A stretch of DNA of 7,852 nucleotides from Candidatus Woesearchaeota archaeon (GTDB taxonomy: Archaea; Nanobdellota; Nanobdellia; Woesearchaeales; UBA10107), in assembly GCA_013331965.1 (NCBI GenBank), contig DUFL01000026.1, forward strand, positions 232 through 8,083. The letters are read 5' to 3'. A program made the translations under genes and the position numbers. The notes below the pieces were generated by a model that was given only the letters and a program-made list of their open reading frames with translations, had not been told where the DNA came from and searched no databases. Below, one piece after another: positions 6,411 through 7,852 of this stretch. How positions within the stretch are numbered: the first letter of the stretch is position 1; each line of letters opens with the position of its first letter.

Positions 6411-6761
6411 TTAAATCCCCAGACTAGCATCATTAACGCTTGTATTATTGGTTTTTTCTATTGTAATATCCTTTTCTTCTGCCACACTTCTCTCCATTGC
6501 AACGCCTTCTGCATCATAACAATAACATTTGTCTTTTGCTTCATCATATCTAAATCCAACATAATTTTTACAAATCTGCATTGAACAGGCCTCTGCACCT
6601 TCTTTAGCCGCCTCAACTTGTATCTGTTTAGCCTGTTCTTTAGTTTTTGAGTTGGTTTTTTTTACGTATGTAGGCAGAATAAGAAAAGATGCTACAACAA
6701 TAAATATGACCGTTAGAACTATCATATTGACAGGTAATTTGGTGATCTTCTTCTTTTTCAT
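6411..6761 (-). CDS. Small single-pass membrane protein with four-Cys ectodomain (unknown function)
   Basis: This 116-residue protein is of no family I recognise. The N-terminus is basic (MKKKKITK), followed by one hydrophobic helix at about 12-29 (MIVLTVIFIVVASFLILP), giving a predicted cytosolic N-terminus and external C-terminus. Residues about 33-57 are a charged, probably helical stalk rich in Lys, Glu, Gln and Ala. A compact cysteine region follows with Cys59, Cys64, Cys79 and Cys81 (C-x4-C-x14-C-x-C), which could make two disulfides outside the cell or bind a metal. One sequon (NNTS) lies near the C-terminus. The ATG at 6761 is supported by a TATA-like box centred about 26 nt upstream. 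It is flanked by about 150 nt on each side and appears monocistronic. A signal-anchor surface protein is the safest description. Confidence 0.72.
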   Translation of the reverse strand: MKKKKITKLPVNMIVLTVIFIVVASFLILPTYVKKTNSKTKEQAKQIQVEAAKEGAEACSMQICKNYVGFRYDEAKDKCYCYDAEGVAMERSVAEEKDITIEKTNNTSVNDASLGI

Positions 6762-6783
6762 TATAACCGTGGGTAATCAATCC

Positions 6784-6793
6784 TTTTTAAATC
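6784..6793 (-). promoter_or_regulatory. TATA-like box of the small Cys-rich gene
   Basis: ATTTAAAAA reads on the - strand (6792-6784), centred about 26 nt before the ATG at 6761, with purine-rich GAATGA just upstream. No Shine-Dalgarno precedes the ATG. This predicts a leaderless mRNA. Confidence 0.6.
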
Positions 6794-6804
6794 ATTCGTC
6801 TATA

Positions 6805-6868
6805 GCAGCTCCGACTTAAATTCGATATGAATTCATAAAATTAACATACTAAAGAGCTACGAAGCTGC
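6805..6868 (-). other. Inverted repeat in the htpX downstream region
   Basis: GCAGCTCCG (6805-6813) pairs with CGAAGCTGC (6860-6868). In RNA from the - strand the single imperfect position becomes a G-U wobble, giving an uninterrupted 9-bp stem; on the + strand it is a C-A mismatch. The 46-nt loop contains a perfect 12-bp palindrome, TATGAATTCATA (6826-6837). This could be a 3'-UTR structure of htpX mRNA or a regulator site upstream of the small gene. Its function is unknown. Confidence 0.35.
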
Positions 6869-6911
6869 CCAAAAATGACCCCTTGTTTATGCTGATACCA
6901 ACTCAGAAGTG

Positions 6912-7754
6912 CTAGAATCTCATATCATTTAATCGTTTAAGTCTAGATTCCATTGGGGGGTGTGTGCTAAACAAAGCAATCAAATTCTCTCCTTTGAATG
7001 GATTATCAATAAACAACGAAGCAGTTGCTCTGTTTCCATGCCTTAATGGATTGACAGCAATTCCTGCATGTATTTTTTTCAAGGCAGAAGCAAGTGATTT
7101 AGAATCTTTCAATATTGACGCGCCTGAAGCATCCGCTAAGTATTCTCTTGAACGTGAGATGGCCAGTTGAATTATCATGGCAACCAAAGGGGTTACAATA
7201 ATAAGCAATAAAGTTCCAAAAATATTTCCTCCCCCTCTTTCATCCCTGTTCCCAAACATTAATCCCCACTGCGCCATCTGAGCGATATAAGAAATTGTTC
7301 CTGCGATTACTGCCGCGATTGTCGCAATTAAAATGTCCCTGTTTTTAACATGAGAAATCTCATGAGCAAGCACTCCTTTCAATTCGTCTTTTGACAATAA
7401 ACTCAAAATTCCTTCCGTACAGGCAACTGCCGCATGTTTTGGATTCCTTCCTGTTGCAAAAGCATTCGGAGTGGAAATCGGGATTATGTAGACATTTGGC
7501 GCGGGAATCTTTGCCTTTTGAGCAACTTCATGGACTAGTTTATACAGCCAGTGATTCTTAGGAACGGGCTTTGCGCCATACATCTTAAGAACGATTTTGT
7601 CTGAAAAGAAATATGCTGCAAAATTCATTATAAAAACGAATATTAAAGCAAAAGTAAATCCTCGAGAACCCCATAAGCTTCCAACCCAAAGCAATAATCC
7701 CGTAAGTAATCCAAGAAGAATCGCTGTTTTTAACCCATTAGTCAGCACACTCAT
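6912..7754 (-). CDS. htpX: HtpX-type M48 membrane zinc metalloprotease
   Basis: This 280-residue protein is a membrane-bound zinc endoprotease of the M48B/HtpX family, which degrades damaged membrane proteins. Two N-terminal membrane helices (about 8-28 and 33-50) precede the family region around YGAKPVP. Then come the NAFATGRNP segment (97-105), the catalytic HEISH (131-135, zinc ligands His131 and His135, base Glu132), and the third ligand Glu204 in SRSREYLAD. Two more hydrophobic segments (about 141-162 and 178-199) lie between the motifs, and the C-terminus has the characteristic FSTHPP. Length and motif order match complete HtpX proteins, so it looks functional. I chose ATG 7754 because it begins the usual HtpX N-terminus and has a TATA-like box centred about 25 nt upstream. 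An in-frame ATG at 7841 would add 29 atypical residues. Quality control of the neighbouring membrane proteins is possible but not shown. Confidence 0.95.
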   Translation of the reverse strand: MSVLTNGLKTAILLGLLTGLLLWVGSLWGSRGFTFALIFVFIMNFAAYFFSDKIVLKMYGAKPVPKNHWLYKLVHEVAQKAKIPAPNVYIIPISTPNAFATGRNPKHAAVACTEGILSLLSKDELKGVLAHEISHVKNRDILIATIAAVIAGTISYIAQMAQWGLMFGNRDERGGGNIFGTLLLIIVTPLVAMIIQLAISRSREYLADASGASILKDSKSLASALKKIHAGIAVNPLRHGNRATASLFIDNPFKGENLIALFSTHPPMESRLKRLNDMRF

Positions 7755-7775
7755 AAGATACAATAGAAAATGCAG

Positions 7776-7785
7776 CTTTAAAAGG
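7776..7785 (-). promoter_or_regulatory. TATA-like box of htpX
   Basis: CCTTTTAAAG reads on the - strand (7785-7776), its core centred about 25 nt before the ATG at 7754. This again predicts a leaderless transcript and helps choose the shorter start over the ATG at 7841. Confidence 0.55.
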
Positions 7786-7852
7786 TTTGCGGATAAGAGC
7801 ACCCCTGCCGGATTATTTTCATAATAATTACAAAGTGACATCCTCCCCGCAC

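Noticed and set aside
7755..7841. Longer htpX start at the ATG at 7841
   Set aside because: It adds 29 residues not typical of HtpX, the GGAGG at 7842-7846 abuts the ATG with no spacer, and a TATA-like box fits the ATG at 7754 instead.
7788..7851. Possible tRNA or structured RNA closed by TGCGG (7788-7792) and CCGCA (7847-7851)
   Set aside because: There is no T-loop consensus, anticodon arm or D-arm, and the stem is only 5 bp, so it is probably chance.

Overview
The window most likely comes from an archaeon, probably a small-genome DPANN lineage of the Woesearchaeota/Pacearchaeota type. This lineage call is inference. The evidence is: TATA-like boxes about 26 nt upstream of start codons with no Shine-Dalgarno, implying leaderless mRNAs; AT-rich sequence; secreted proteins dense in N-glycosylation sequons; a Gly8 linker followed by a six-cysteine TSP1-like motif that I associate with DPANN surface proteins; a MinD-type ATPase; and an HtpX-type M48 protease. 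No rRNA, tRNA, CRISPR array, transposase or phage gene was found.

Left part (1-3913, + strand): a two-gene unit. The first gene is cut by the window start and encodes at least 1040 residues. It has an extracellular Ig-like region, a Gly8 linker, a Cys-rich motif, five predicted membrane helices and a roughly 400-residue basic cytosolic tail. The tail carries three tandem 101-residue repeats, and a short motif near its end is repeated at the extreme C-terminus. Its stop overlaps by 8 nt the start of a MinD/ParA-family ATPase with a possible C-terminal amphipathic helix. I infer a surface membrane protein whose position or clustering is controlled by its partner ATPase.

Middle part (3947-6256, - strand): a convergent two-gene operon. 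The upstream gene encodes a secreted beta-helix-like protein ending in a single dockerin-type calcium loop bracketed by two cysteines. Six nucleotides downstream a second gene encodes a secreted protein with an N-terminal cohesin-like domain. Together they look like both halves of a non-cellulosomal cohesin-dockerin pair.

Right part (6257-7852, - strand): a small unrecognised single-pass protein with a four-Cys ectodomain, and an HtpX-type membrane zinc metalloprotease. Each has its own leaderless-type promoter. The intergenic stretches (6257-6410, 6762-6911, 7755-7852) hold promoters, T-rich termination candidates and a few inverted repeats, and no convincing extra gene.

The unusual content is the pairing of a repeat-tailed surface protein with a MinD-like ATPase next to a compact cohesin-dockerin operon, which together suggest a cell-surface assembly locus. 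A physical link between the two systems is not shown by the sequence.
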